Notes: a model not told the origin generated them from the sequence alone. 64,000 nt of DNA from Puffinus mauretanicus (GCA_023333565.1 JAJKFH010001548.1:124001-188000), one strand, 5' to 3'. Shown: positions 12,644-26,700, numbered from the stretch's first letter. A program made the numbers and translations.

Positions 12644-15600
12644 ATAGAGTTATTTCTTTATGATCTCTTTTCTGGCCTATTCAATATTTGTTTTACACAG
12701 CTGCCTCCAACATCTGCTTTTCATCTCTGCTCTTTATCCATGTAGGTATTCAAAAATGCCTTTCTTCTTTCAGCTGCTTTATGTGTCTCCTGTCTTGTCA
12801 ATGAAACATGCAGCTAATTGAATTCAAAAATCATTTTAAAATCGGCTATTGTGTATTTTACATACAAATAATAAAAGGAGTAATGTCAACTGCCTTCCAC
12901 ATAAAGGAAGATGGGGAAAAATAGCAAGATGAGCCTGAAATTTCTCAGGAATCTGAAAGCAGGCTGAGCCTATTTCAAGTTGAGATCTTTTCCCACCTTT
13001 CTACCTGACGGCTTTTAAGCTGCTTTTCCAGCCTCTCCCTTCTTCACTTGGGACAATTAGGACCCAAGCTGTGGTTCAGCCTTTTAGCCCAGGATCCATC
13101 TCCAGAGCATCAGGCTTCCCGAGTGAGCAGCTTCTTCTGATTAAGCATCTAGCCATAATGTCAGAAATAGCTGGTTATTTGGCTCTTGTCGTCGGTTGGC
13201 ATGAAAACGTTGCTGAGCAGCACCCCTGCCCTGCGACAGCGGGTCTCAGCAGCTCTGCTTCACCCAGCTGTGAGGAGGAGGTTCGCGCGTGCGGGGGGCC
13301 GTGTTTAAGCAGCTATTCTGAACCAGTTTCAGCCTGCAATCGTCTTCCCTTCTCTCCTCCTCCCCAATAAATGCAGGGTTGTTGCTTTTGGATAAAGGAG
13401 GCCGCAGCTCTGAGGGATTTCTCAAAAAGCAAATACAACTTTTGACCTCAGCGAAGAGCAGGATTGAAGGTCAGCAGCTTCACGAGCTGCACGGGCTAGA
13501 GACACTGATGCCTCCTCTCTCTCATACTCACTGCAGCCTCCTCAGAGAAAAACCCTTTTTCTTCTCAGAAAAACCCTCTCCTTTTGATGTTTTTCCCATT
13601 CTTTGTTATTTATCTCCTTGGACAAAGCCTGCCCTTTGAATAACATCCCTCCATGCTACAGTATCTCTATATTTCTATGGCTGAGCTTCTCTTGCACCTT
13701 GAATCAGCCATGTAACAGGCAAATCTGCATTTTCTCACGTAGATGATCAACAGTGAGAGTAGCCGCTAAGCCCCACGACTGACTTTTATGAGGCAGAAAG
13801 CACTCCCATGCCCAGGTGGGGTAGTCTGAAGCATAATAACCAACCCTTCCAGCCTGGGGGGCAAACGGGGTTTGCATCCCCCTCCCCTCATCGCCTTCCT
13901 CTGAGCTACCTGGGCAAACAGCCCATCATACGGAAAGGAGATTGGAAAAAAGCTGCCAGGTCACAGCTCCATCTGATGTCTAAAAGGCGTAGGGGGTTTC
14001 AAGGAGAGAAGCAAGGAGCAGAATTGAGGCCAGGTGGGATTGGGGTCTGCAAGCCCTGGAGGTCCCAAAACCAGTCCTGCAGTGGAGCAACACCGAGGTC
14101 TGGATTCATGTCCACTGTTTTTCTTTAGTAGGCAAAGGAAAATCTGATACGTGTTTGCGTGTTTGTAGATCTGAAAATGTAAACTATGGTAAAGTATCTG
14201 CTTATAGTGTGACCTCTTAACCCGTGGGTTTTTTTCTGTTCTGGGGTGAATTCCAGAAAACCACTGTGCTGCTGTGTTTACAAGGAAAATGCCTGCTTTC
14301 TGTGTTCTCAAGGCCACAGCATCTCTCAATAAAAATCCTCTTTGGGAAAAGCAGGCTAGTTAGCATTGCTAATCCCAGTAAAGTTGCAGTGAATGAATAT
14401 TCCTATCCACTATTTAAAAAAAAAAAAAAAAAAGAAATGAACTAAAATCAGATTTAAATAATCATTTGCTACCTCCTCTGGTTATGCGTTTGTTCTGAGT
14501 TTTAAAACATCGAGGCACTTTGTTACCCTACCCAAAACCAGCCTTAATGCCAGGGCTCGGGGCAGGCAGCGGGGTGAATGCCCCTTGTAGCCAGAGCCCC
14601 GGACAATCATTTCTAAATGCCGGGAGGGATTTAGCCCACTCTGGGGACTCGCCTGTGCAGGCTGGCAGCCGGACAGACAAACCACCCTTCCAGAAGGATG
14701 CTGGCTCCCCACCGTGGCAACAAGCGCGATTTTAGCTGGCGAGCCTGTCGGCAGAGGCAGCCCAGCCGCGACTGAGGTTGAAGCAGGATGGAAAGGCGAA
14801 GGACGGCTGGTGCCGGCACCCCCAGCCCCCTGCAAGCTCCCCCCTTCAGCAGCCGCTATTACGGGAGCTGTTTCAGCAAAGGGCCGGGGTAGATTACAGT
14901 TCCTGTGAATGACAGGCAGGGTCCCACACTTCCCAATGGTTACCCGGCTCTGTAAACAGACTTCTGTGTGCCTGGCGACAGATCACAGCCACGCCAATCA
15001 GTCCGTCCAGCTCTGCAGCAAAGCTCCACAGCATACTCAAAGAAAAGCCAAAAACAATATGTTTATGAAATCAAAACATCACAAATATACTTTATTTACA
15101 CTGCTGACACCGAAAGGAGAAACAGATGCTTCTGGTTTGGGTGGCTGTCCAGCCTAATTTCAGGAAAACATGGAGATCAGAGGGAGGAAAAAAAAAGGAA
15201 TCGAAATGTACAGTCTGTCACATCTCCAGTTTTAAACATTATAAATCATTCATGTGCTGCTACAGCAAATGGAGACGGGCTCCGCTCTGCCAAACGCCGG
15301 GCTGTGTCCCTCCGTGGATTGATGCCGTGGGTTAAATTGACAATCCTGGGAGCGGGGACGATCCCAGCCCAGGCCCAGCAGGACAGGCAGCTTCTAAGCT
15401 GCCGAAGGGCTGTTGCTGCAGTTTAGCAACCTCCAGCGAAGGAGCGTGTGTTGGAGCCGAGTGTCAACCAGGGCAGCTCAGACCCTGCTCCCGGCGGCAT
15501 GAAGGCTGCAACTGGGAGAGCGCTGGGAGGTGCAAAAGTGTCGTACGCAGCTCAGATGGGCCCTTGGCACAGGGACTTTTGCTGGATAATTGTCTTTATT

Positions 15601-18600
15601 GCCATAAAAGGTAAAAATAAAACACGAAGCAACACATTAAGCAGTGCTGCTGACATGCTGATTGTCTGACTGAGCAGTGCCTGGAGAGACAGAGTCCGAA
15701 AAAAGGATCAGGGCAAGAGCCAGCCTCTTCATAGCCCTGTCACTTTTCAGAATAGACAACTGGCAGGGTTTATATCATGAAACACATGTCATTAAAAACT
15801 CTTCCCAGGGTGCTGATGGGTTGGAGTGCCTGGGTCTCGCAGGCACATCCCTGCTGAGTGGCACCAGCACCCTCCTGCATCTGACCGGCCTCGGCTGGGA
15901 CGCTCTCCCGTCTGCGGCGGGTCAGTCCTGCACAGCTCTGGGCAGCGCTTGCCTGTCTTTCCTTCCTGATAAGCTGCAGTGAGGACGTGAAACATTTGCC
16001 AGAGACTCGAACATTGTATTATTTCATATGTGCTATTTATTGTTTTAATACGCATTCTATCACCACGTGAAATTTGACAGGAGCGAGTAAAAGGTGTCCC
16101 CATCTTTGGGAATTATCCCAAAGCTCTGAGTTAAGTCTTAATTACATCTCATTCCTCTCAGCCAAATAGGTGGACAAGGCAAACAAATAATGTATTATAA
16201 AGCTGTCCCGCTTTCTGTCTGGGATGAAAATATGTTTTCCTTGCCACGTGGACGGGAATAGTAGCCTGGGTCACACCGAGCCGCTGGGTCTTGGGGTGAC
16301 GAAACTGCTTTCTCCTCTAACAGGCAGGACCCGCAGCGCCAGCGGAGCTGAGTCACAGCCTCCCTGCCCCGGGTGAAGCTTGTTCGGGCAGAGCTGTGCC
16401 TGGACCTGCCGCCAAACCTGCCCCTGCCTCCCAGGGCAAGCCTCGAAGACGTGTCAGTAAGGGCTCTTTCATCAGCACCGTTTATACACCGTGGCGTGAT
16501 TGCCATGGACTGAAATGGGTGAAACGCAGGAGCTCTTCCCGGGGTTTCCTGGGGTGCAGTCGCCAGCCCCAGGGCTAACCCTGGGCTGCAAAGGAAAGTA
16601 AAACTAGAGAAGTTATCAGGAGATGTTAAGGAATTTATCCTGTCAGTTCCTCTGTTTCGGGGCTTTGGGGCTTGCTTGGAGGCCCTTTAAGCTGTGGCAG
16701 CGCGGCTCGGCATGTGGTGGGGCTGCGAGCTTCCGCGGAGGGTGTGCTGGGGTAAGGGGTCCCCGGAGAGCTGCTTTTTGGCACGTTCAGTTGTTCAGAC
16801 TTTCCAATAAATTCTGGCTAGTTATTCTTTATCAGGGTGTAGCTAAAAATAAATACATGAAGGAAGAGAGCATTTTTCTTTTGTCTGGATGAAATCATCT
16901 GAGTTTCCCAGTGAAAAGGATTCTTAATGATGGAATTGGCTGAACCCTGCACATCATGATTAACGTGGAGGGAGTTTACACCAGCTTTTGTCTTTGGGAA
17001 CAAGCGGACATGCCCCAAGACTTACACCTGCTGAGGCACCGTAGCACTGGGAAGCACATAGTCCCCTGAGAGAAAGCCACGATCGGGCCGCCCGCGGAGC
17101 TGCAGAGCCGGCTGGACATTGAGAGCGTCACTCACCAAACCCCTGGCAGGGACAGCAATGCCTGCGCTCCCCCTCCGACCATCCACGCTGGCAGCAGCCT
17201 CAACGGGTAGCTGCTTCGTTGCATGGCTGAGCCTGCACCGAGCGGGATCAAAACACAAACACAAATAGTGCTAAACATGAAACAAATCCCAAAATTAAGT
17301 CATCCATTGTATGAAGTGAGAAGCTGTTACCTCCACGCAGTGTGGTGGCTGAGGGGACCGGTGCTAGCAGCAGTGAGCAGAGCTCACCCCTGCTCTGCTC
17401 CGATGGGTTACGGTCCTTCCCCATCCCTGTTGCATCCTCACAGCCTTGGGTGCCTGAATGCACCGCTCGACTCCCTGGGTGCAGCCTCCTGGTGCCACAT
17501 CTGTAGCTGCAATCTGTTCTTCCCCTAATTATACTGTAAGATATATGTCCGGGACGCCGGGAGTGCTGGGTCATGCAGCTGGAATCGAGCACTTTTTCTT
17601 GCAAACGTCAAGCTGTGGGGTGACTTCTAAGTCACGGTGTCATCTGATACCCTGGTAAGCTCCTGTTAAATTGAAAACCATATGTCACCGAGGGAGCTTT
17701 GCGCGGGCTGCGCCCTGGCTGCGTGACCCACGCTGCACACGGGTTTGCTCGCAGCAGCTCCGCTTGCAAAAGCGCAGCGCAGGTCTGCGCGGTGTGGGCA
17801 GGACCCCTGCCTGCACCCTGAGCTTTCGCTTTCCATCCTCAGGTGTGAACACATGTCACGCTGTTATGACAAACGTGCAGCTCCTGGCTGCCCACAGGCA
17901 CCTCCAACAGGGCCAGATCCTGAGCAAGAGGGTTGCAGAGCAGTGCAGGACTCTCGGGTACCAGCAGCCCCCTGCTAGTCCGGGTTGTCCCATCTTGGAG
18001 CGGTCAGAGGACTGCCTGGAAAGCCGCTAGGTGAGGATTCACACAAACCTGGTGTATAAACCTGCTACAAACTGGTTACGTCTGTCCCAGTGCCGATTGC
18101 TTGCTCTGAGTTAAGACCCAGTACGTGCACGCCTACACTTTGAGATGAGCCACCTGCGGCTGCTCCAGCACGGTCGCCGTGGGCGAGCAAAGCCGGACAG
18201 GATGCTCCTGCCTACCCCGTTGCATGTAGTGTTCATTATTCATAAGCAATCTAAACTCTGGGCTTTATTTTTTCCTGCAAACACTTGTTACTGGTAATTT
18301 CCCCCAGCGCTAATATTCTGAAGTTGTTTGGTGCAGTTTTGGCTGTGTTGATGGCTTTGGCAGAAGGCTGTGTGCAGGAAGGTCGTTTTTAAAGGTCCTC
18401 GAGGTCACCTTTATGGGAGTGAAGAGGGATTTTTTTCCCCGTGGAAAAGGCATTTTGAGAAAATTAGTCTGATGAGAGAGAATTTTTGGCAACTAGAAGT
18501 TTCTTTTTTTAGGTGGCAAATTTTGTTCTCAGATTCCAGAAGAAAAATTGAATTTTTAAGTTGTGTTGGTTTTATTTAGTTGAAAATCCAGCTTTTCGCT

Positions 18601-20495
18601 GAAAAGAGAACTCCAGAGAAGTTGCAGTCAGCCATGGTAGTGTATGGGCCTTAATAGTTAAACATAAGGTCATGCGTCATGAAATAGAGTATGTGTATTT
18701 TTAACTGCTAAACTTTCCATTACTTAGGTCTTTTGCAAGCAATGCACACATAATAGCTTGATTTTCAGATAAGTTTCCTATATATGAATGTCCTAATCAT
18801 TTGAATGCCCTGCTGATCGGAGGGGGAGCTGTAGGGGTGGTGTTAGGGCAGGGGGCTGCATTAAAGCCGGGGGTGCCGGGGAGAAGACTGAATGCCCGTG
18901 CAGCCCCGCCGGAGAGCAGCGCTGCTTCCGTGCCCTCCTCCAGCTGCCGGTAGCCAACGTGTCTTCCTCAAGCCTTCCTCTCCCAGCCCCCCACAGCCTC
19001 TCCTCCCTCGTTAATCTTACGTGCTGTACATGTGTCCGCCAACTAATGAGCCACAGCATCCCCGAGCCCTGGAGCCTGCTGTCACCTCTGGTGTCCCACA
19101 TCGATCACCGGGCTGCCACAAGTCAGGCACAGGAGCGCAGCAATTATCAAATGCAAGGAATGATAGAAAATGGCCTGTTTATGTCGTGTTTCTCCAGTAG
19201 CCTTCTTGCTGCCAGAGCCACAAGCGCAATTTAGAGAGAAACAAAAAATGTGCTGTATATAAGAGCCCTTCAAAGGATGGGAATTGAACGTCTCTTGCTT
19301 TTATAATACTCTCACCAATTATGGGAGTTGTATAAAATGCAGGTTTTAAGAAGCAAGTTTCTAATACTTCTGCTTGGAAAAAAAAGTTTCTTCTGTAGGT
19401 GACTTGTCCTTCCCCTTTTCCCCTTGGGGTTATAGTGGCCGTGCTGGTATGTTTAAACTAAATGCAATGTATCACTGCGGTTTGTTGCTCATTTGTTTTG
19501 GATAGTCTGGGAAGGTGTGATCAGCTTTAATACTTACTTCTCCCCTTTCACCCGTGATCAGGCAGGATTGCCAAATCTGATGGCAACAAGAGGGAGAAAG
19601 TGTTTTTCCCTGCATTTTAGTGGTGGTGGACTGGATGTTCGAGAATTTTTTAAAATATGCTCTGGACACGTCTCATTTTTGAAAATCTACCCTCTGCATG
19701 GATCAGTTTTGTTCTTTATGATCAGGCAAACATGATAGCCCGCCGACATGAGCACAGGCTCCTCAGGGTGAGGGGATCAGCACCTCTACAGCGTTTTAGA
19801 AATGGGAGCCCTGTTCTGCAGCATGCTCGGGTCCAGGCATTTAACAGGTCTGGCTTCCCAGGGCAGCAAAAGCCTCCGTAATCTCTGACAGCAGCAGAAG
19901 CGTGTTCTGGTCACAGCGGGAACTGGTCACCGTGTGTAACCAAGAAAGATGTGCTATTTTTCAGCTTCTGCTTTCATTCTCAGAGAACTGGAAGTAACAC
20001 ACTCACAAATACCAAAAGTCAGAATGCAAATGCAAGCGGCAGACAACAAACCCACATTTGGGCTAAAAGTTTAAAAAAGGAGTGGTCTTACACCAAACTA
20101 TATGTCTACCCATGTTAAGTATTAATTTCCATGAGTATTGGTGTTTATTTGCCACAACCTAAGTGGGACAGATTTATTCTTCAGCATTGGCTATATAGCA
20201 ATGTAATTGCTTGCCCTAACTCAAATAATGCTTGGGGCAAGCGACTGGATAATTAGTCCCAGTGGGATTTATTTGGCACAGTTGCAGCATGCAAGGGAGA
20301 GCTCCCGAAAACAGATCTGAATAAATGGGCATCGTGTGGCAGCGGCCTGGTGTGGCAGGTGAACGGTGCCGTTGTGGGACCAGATCTGGAACCGGCCGTG
20401 ACTTGCTGCCTCCTCCCAGCACCGCGCTGTGCCACAGCATCTGCCGCAGCAAACCAGGAGGATTTTCTTTTTGTCTGGCTTAAGCCATTGCTTTC
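12644..20495. other. Non-coding stretch
   Basis: No gene is supported. It contains an 18-base A homopolymer at 14416-14433, an AT-rich segment at about 12820-12960, and a segment near 18215-18310 whose low-CpG, TTATTCATAA-containing texture resembles conserved non-coding DNA. GC-richer blocks near 14560-14850, 16330-16440 and 17680-17830 generate frames of 60-122 codons without homology. Confidence 0.45.
14416..14433 (+). repeat. Poly(A) homopolymer
   Basis: An uninterrupted run of 18 A. I looked for a retrocopy ending here. An AATAAA lies about 90 bp upstream (near 14327), too far for a normal poly(A) signal, and no flanking duplication is evident, so this is listed only as a homopolymer. 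Confidence 0.8.
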
Positions 20496-20509
20496 CCAGT
20501 AGAGGGCAC
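20496..20509 (+). promoter_or_regulatory. CTCF-type motif
   Basis: CCAGTAGAGGGCAC matches every position of the vertebrate CTCF core CCASYAGRKGGCRS. CTCF is a zinc-finger insulator and loop-anchor protein whose motif is conserved across vertebrates. A full core match is uncommon, but occupancy cannot be judged from sequence. The motif points rightward on the plus strand. Confidence 0.45.
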
Positions 20510-23500
20510 GATGTGCAAACAAGAACGGTGATTAGCCCTGCCAGAAGCGATTTCAGAAATGATACAGCAAAAAGGAACGAGTGTGCAGAGCCAGAAACCC
20601 CAAAGGCAGGACACGTCGGGGCATGGCATGCCCTTTGTGCGGCCGGGGCTGCTCAGCACCTTGCAAAGGGTCTGGCTGCCTCTCAGATGAGCACCCCCCA
20701 CTGCTGACTGCTCCCAGCCCAGAGCCGCAGTGGCCAAATATCTTCTGCACTTTCGAAAGCACTCGTTTTCCTTATAAAACACCCTCAAAGCTATTTTAAA
20801 TGTAATTTGGAGGAATTTCTGCGAATCAAAGAAAAGCAAGCCAGCATCTGTTAGAAGGAATGCAGTTGCCCCAGATTTTCCAGAATTTTGAGGCATTGTT
20901 GTCAAAATAGCAACATTTTCCAAGACAACTCAATGTCTTCTAGCAACGTAATTTACTGCAGGGAGCAAACCCATCTCTTCAGTTCAACCTGTTCATGTGG
21001 GTTAGGTGAGGTCTAAATTAAAGCCCTTTGTTTGGATTATCAGTGCTTAAGAAAATAGATCTCTGAAAGGTGACGTAGTTGTAGAAAAATACTTTCCTGT
21101 CTGACTGTTTCCTTCTCAGAAATGGCTGCCTGGGTTGGTATCAAACTTTATTTGAAAGAGGCTTCTCAGCAAAGGCATGAGAAAGGTTCAGTTCTCGTCT
21201 TAATTAAGTGAGGCAAACATGCTGTTTAGCCTCAGCTGTATATTTTAACTGTTCTGGTCATTCCCATGACCTGGAAATTTCCCTCTTTGTCCACCATCAC
21301 ATATCTATTCCAAAAATTCTTTTATTTCAACTTTCTGCTCATATAGTACTACTGCAGTAAGGTGATTCCTGACTGACACACACTTAAAAGCATTGAAACG
21401 TAAACCCATTTTCTTCCGAGAGGCAAAGTTTACACACATCCTAGATCACTGCAGTGACCTGTTGGGCTGAATGGACAAAAATGACCTGCTCTGAGCAGCT
21501 CCCGCATGGTGAGAAGGGAAAAATCACAAGCACAAGGTCTCCTTGGTGCTGCCACCCGAGAAAGAGGGCTGTGCTGCACCGCTCCCTTGGGAGTTGCGTG
21601 CTAGAATTGCTTATCTGCTCATGGTTTCATGAACACTGTTGTCTGTTAGTATTATGAGACAAAATGACTGGGCCGTGAAGCTTCAGGGTGTACAAACAGC
21701 AGATAATGAAAGGCTGGGCAAGGATTTCACACCCCTGCCCACTGGGGCTAACGTGTTTTACAATTTATTTTATGCTGCTTGGCAGGTGTTGAAAAAGAGA
21801 TCTTGCACCAAAGATAGCCCTTGAGCTGGTCACACGGATTGCTCAGCAATGCAAAGCTCTCGGCACGACCCAGGTTGGTTGGGGTTTTGTTTCACCCCTG
21901 CCCTGCTTCTAGGATATTCTCCCAATAAACAGCAGCCTGGCTGGTTTTCCCAGTTGACCCATTATCTTGAGCCAAGGATTTTTTCCAGCTTTGGAGAGAT
22001 TTGTCTAAGGTTACCAACGCCTAAACCACGGACAGGCTGCAGATGTGCACTTGGCACCTGTCTTCTCCATCACCACCAGCTTGTGCTCGCCCCGGGGTGT
22101 TTGCTTTTCTTGACAGCTCCTTCCCAGTCCCACCACTGACTGCACCCCTGGCCACCTTCTCATAGTTTCTAGCAGACCTCCCATGGACTTTCTGCCATTC
22201 CCCGTGGACCCCTGGGCCTCACATCACTTGGAAAAGCCCTTAAAAGCACTGCCTCATCTGCACAGCAGGTCTTACTCTTCTTTAGAGCTCTGGAAGGATT
22301 TTAGGTTGGCCCCCAAAATTTCGGTTTCTGTTGCATCTTCAAGGCTCAAAATACACCGTCCCCACCGCATGCAGAGGGAAGGTCTGGTACCCACAGGTAC
22401 GCGTGCCGCAGGTGGAGGTAAAAGCATTTACAGGTGGCCTCTGAGGGGGAGATCAGGGCATGCCCTGAGCCATCACTGTTTAGCGGAGGCGTCTCCGTGC
22501 CAGGGCTCGGTGCCCCCTCGCTCCCCCCAGCCGGAGGGGCTGTGGGAAGCGCAGGACACAGCCACGTCCTGCCTGCAGCTGCCCGCCCCGCGTCAGGCTC
22601 CGTCCTGCCCATCGGTGCCTTCCGCTGGCCGTCCCCGCCGGTTTGCACTCCCACTGCAGAGGGGTGGGTTCCTCTCCCTGCACCTCGGAAAAGGCGTCTG
22701 TGGTCAAGGAGAGGATCGACTGGGCTTCCTGGGACGCCCAAAGGAACAGCAGTGTCTGCAGTGCCCATGAAGAAGTGCTGTAGGTTTTCGGCGCAGAAAA
22801 TAGCTCCAAGCTCTTGGCAAAGACAGATGGGTCTGTGGACCTTTCGCAGAGAGTGGCCTGACCTCACAGCCACAGCTATGTGAACGATCAGGTGTGCTGG
22901 TTCATGAACCAACCCGAATCGCTTAGGAAATCATATTTCAGATGAAAAAAAAAAATAGCCCATGTAGAGCTGTAGAGAAATCCCCTTTCTTTTAATGATT
23001 TTGAAACTTCATGTGAGGATGCAAACGAAAGGAATAGAGGGTCTGTCATCCACCACAAAGCACTTTGGGGATTCCAGCTATGCAAATCTCTCGGTAGCTC
23101 GGTCTGCTGCCCCAGCTGCGGGCCCGGAGCACAGAACTTCCTCGCGGAGCATCTCCTTCCCTTTCAGCCTGACCACTGCCCGGAAAACCCGCCTGCTCTC
23201 AGGAGGGACACCGGCGGCGGGTCGTGCGGGGGGGCGAGCGGTGGCGTGCACAAAAGCCGCACCAGCACAGGGAAAAGCTAAAGGCTGCTCAGCCTCTTGG
23301 GGACTTGTTTCCACCCATCGCTGCAGGGCATGCACCAGCAGCTCTTCAGCCCTGGGGAAGGGGAAGAGAGTCTCCCCTCCGCAGCACCCACGAGCTGCGT
23401 GCTGAAACCGCGAGTAGACCCTGGATCTTCAAGCTCCCTGGTGGCTTTCTGCTGACAGGGGAAAGGAAACGCTTTCTATTTATCAGTTTTATCATCCTGT

Positions 23501-23745
23501 GTGAGTTTTGTTTCCTTTACATTTGAGAAGGTGATCAGAAGTGGGGTGATGGGGACAGATTGCTGGTAGGCGTGCAACAGCAAAAATGTCAATTTGCTTT
23601 CTGCTGCTTAGATTTAGGACAGAAGATGCAAGCGTGCAGCAGCATCTCTCTGTCATTTGGGTTTTCTCTGTGTCCCTCTCTGCCACCTAAGGAGTCAAAT
23701 GTGGTCTAAATGTTCACTAATAAAAATGTTGCCAACTTTGGCTGT
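20510..23745. other. Non-coding, GC-rich around 22.4-23.4 kb
   Basis: No gene is supported. From about 22380 to 23420 the sequence is GC- and CpG-rich, producing overlapping frames of 195, 188 and 149 codons on both strands. Such frames on opposite strands are typical of GC-rich DNA lacking stop codons. They are proline/arginine/glycine-rich and resemble no family. Confidence 0.45.
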
Positions 23746-23765
23746 GATAAGATAATCATCTTATC
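23746..23765. promoter_or_regulatory. Palindromic GATA-motif cluster
   Basis: GATAAGATAATCATCTTATC consists of perfect 8-bp arms (GATAAGAT and ATCTTATC) around AATC. It has two overlapping GATA cores on the plus strand (23746, 23751) and an inverted one (TATC at 23762-23765). The consensus for vertebrate GATA factors is WGATAR. Paired GATA sites of this kind occur in enhancers; activity here is inference. Confidence 0.4.
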
Positions 23766-26700
23766 TGTAGATCTCAGCTAAGCGAATCCAATACGCGACA
23801 TTTTATTTTAGGCCTGTCTTAGTTTTGGAGAGCGTATAATGCGACTTGGGAACCTCTGTTCCTCAAACCATGTCAGATGGGGGAAGTTTTAAGCTCCACT
23901 CCAGGCCTGATCCGCAGTCACTGAAATCAGAGATAGATCAGGCCTCTGACTTCAACAGAGAGGAGAAAGTCCTCACCAGGCTGTTCTTCACCTTCCCTGG
24001 GATTTTTCTTGCAAATCTATCAAGGTGGAGATACAGCAATCAAAGCAACGGGAGCAGCCATGGTTATGGGGTCTGTGGTTACCTTTGCAGAACGAGGACA
24101 GTCCCTAGGCTTTTGTGTTTGGCTTTATTATGTGCTTTTATTGTTGAAGAATATTTGGGGGATTCATTTGCCTTTCAGAGGAGTGTGTAGTTAGAAGATG
24201 CTGAAAAAAATCTCAGAGCTGTTTCTATGTGTATATTCCTCAGGTTTTGAACAGGAAAGGTCACTAGAGAGTTCACTGGTTCTTAACACATACAAGAGCA
24301 GACAGCAGGATAACAGATGACCAGGCTCTAGAAACAGCCAGGTGGTTTCCCACCAGGTTCTACAGATAACCTACTTTTATTAGTATTTTTTGATAGATCT
24401 CCATCACTGATTTCCCAGAAGATAAAAACTGTTGTGAAGAAGTACCCAACACAACATTCTGGGATTCATAGCAAGTTTATTCTGGCTGGAGTAAGCTGAT
24501 AACCGTCATCGATTCCTTTGCTTTTGATGGGGAGTGCTATAGTATTAACATCAGCTAACATAATTTTGGTTGCTAGCTTGCTTAAGATTAGTAAAATGTT
24601 CATTCATACTATGGAAATGAGTCACTTGGGAGGGAGAAGAAATTTCTCGAACTCTCATTTTGCACAGTGTGAAAGTCTCAGCTCTGTTTAAGTCATCATT
24701 TTGTAGAGTGTCTTGTATTAAATGATTCACTTTTTCCAGAGCATGTGAATTTTGGATGTTTCTGAATGTTAGAATAACAATTCCTCTGGCGCCCAAAAGC
24801 CAACAGAACAAGTGGATGGTGTTATTTAAAGCTTGACCTCACAGCCAGCTGAAAGACGCGTCCTGGCGTTGTAAGACAGTAAGACAAACTCATTGCCTAA
24901 ATGCCTCCTATTCCAAAGGTCTTGAGGTAAGACTGAGAAGGCAAATAGAAAAGTCACAGTGGAGCAGAGCACAGCAGAGCTCTCTGCAGGGGACTTTCCA
25001 TCAAGATTTTTCATTGAAAAATGGCGATTTAACAAAATCCTCTATTTGGTAGTGAAGATGTAGGAACGCTGACCAGTTTCCAGCAGAGCAGAGCTCCCCA
25101 GTGGTGGGGGGCTGTGAGGCTCACCACATTCAGGACCACCAGGCTCCCACTCACCAAGCAAAAGTCCCAATTCCCGGCTCTCATCAGCGCCTTTGAGTGT
25201 TTCCATTTTGTTCACTGGCTTTCTAAAATTGCCAGGGCTGCAAAGCGTCAATCATTCCCTTGCCATTGCAGATGGGGGAGCTGGGTTGTTAGGACAGCTT
25301 TCAAATGTTGCAGGGGGCTTGCTGGCATCTCAGTACAGTTGATGAACTCTCCATCTTCAGAGATCAGCATCACCTTGTGCTCAGTTTCCTCACTTTTCTG
25401 CACCACAGCCCTTTTGCTTTGATTTAAATACTGCCATGACTGATACTGAAGTGGCTGTGCGGTTTTATCAGACACAGAGGCAACACCCAGGAGATGAACC
25501 CACTGCAATAACTGTTTTATTAATCATTATCAATATATCTAGATAGAAAAAGAATGATTAAAAACCTTAAACAACAAATCACAACCATCAGAAAAGGGCT
25601 TCCCTTTGCTGTTACACAGTAATCACTCATCTCCTCGCAGAGCATCTGGAGCAAGCTAGAGGGCTGCAGGAATCCTGATGGGGAACCGAATCCCCCAACC
25701 AAGGTGAGGAAACGGTCTATGACCAAGGACACTGAGCAACAACCTGAAAAATGACCCCACCTTCCCTCTTGCCCACTCAGCATCTCTCTCCACTTGCTGC
25801 CCAGGCAGCATTTTTGGCCTCTTGTGTCCCATTTGACCCACCCAGGGCCAGGACACCTTGCAACGTGCTACACTGCAGGGAGGCACTCCGTCTTGCACAG
25901 GGACCAAATTAAAAGCTACATCAAATTATTATCCATGAACAATAGCATCTCTGCTGCTGAACCCACTTGTCCTCACTTCCCGTGACCTCGGAGCCGAGCT
26001 TTGGACTCACCCGTTCACATATTCTTGTCAATGTGAAGCTCAGCTAATGCTCTGGGCGTTTGGGAAAGTAAAGCAGGCAGGTTTCCCCTTGCCTGGTTTC
26101 CTCCTGCCCAGAAAGAAGCAGCACTGCTCTACAGCTGCTACAGTAAAAGGGTTGCTAGAAGCTCTGTGTCCCCATGTCCCCCTGGGCACGAGAGCAGAAG
26201 AAGGTACCACCCATGGGATCCCCTCGTACACGTGCAGCTTGGTCCTGCTGCACCGTGGTACCTGGGCTCCTGATTTCCAGATACGAGTACATACCTGCAG
26301 TATTTTGCTATAGGCTACCTTCTTTTTATGTGCTTGCTGTTTAAGCCAAGCCACGCTCAGTGTTTGCTTTCATTAATTTCTTAAGAAAAGGATTGTCCTG
26401 AGGGCAGAGGCACTTATCAGGAAAATCAGGCCAAAAAAATTCTTAAGCTAAATGATGAATTCAAAGATTAAAAATCCTGTATGCCTTGCGTGCCAAACAC
26501 GGCTCCGGTCCGCTGGTGAACGCTCTGTAGGAGGAACTGAAAGTATAGCAGATCCTCAGAAAGAGTATACATTTGTAATAAACAATGTACGCGCTTTAAC
26601 AAAACAAAATTTTATTAATTACAGCACTTCAAATAGCATTTTGTCTCTCCTGAAAGTGGCACTTCAGGCTTCCAGAGTAAGAACAGTGTATCGCAGTGCA

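Noticed and set aside
14300..14433. Possible processed pseudogene ending in an 18-base A run
   Set aside because: The AATAAA is too far upstream, no target-site duplication is visible, and no coding frame points to a parent gene.
22183..22912. Overlapping frames of 195, 188 and 149 codons
   Set aside because: Open on both strands at once in CpG-rich sequence, which indicates a lack of AT-rich stop codons, not selection. No family resemblance.
25370..25400. CTCAGTTTCCTCA string like a MIR SINE core
   Set aside because: Only about 13 bases match, and no flanking MIR sequence is recognisable.
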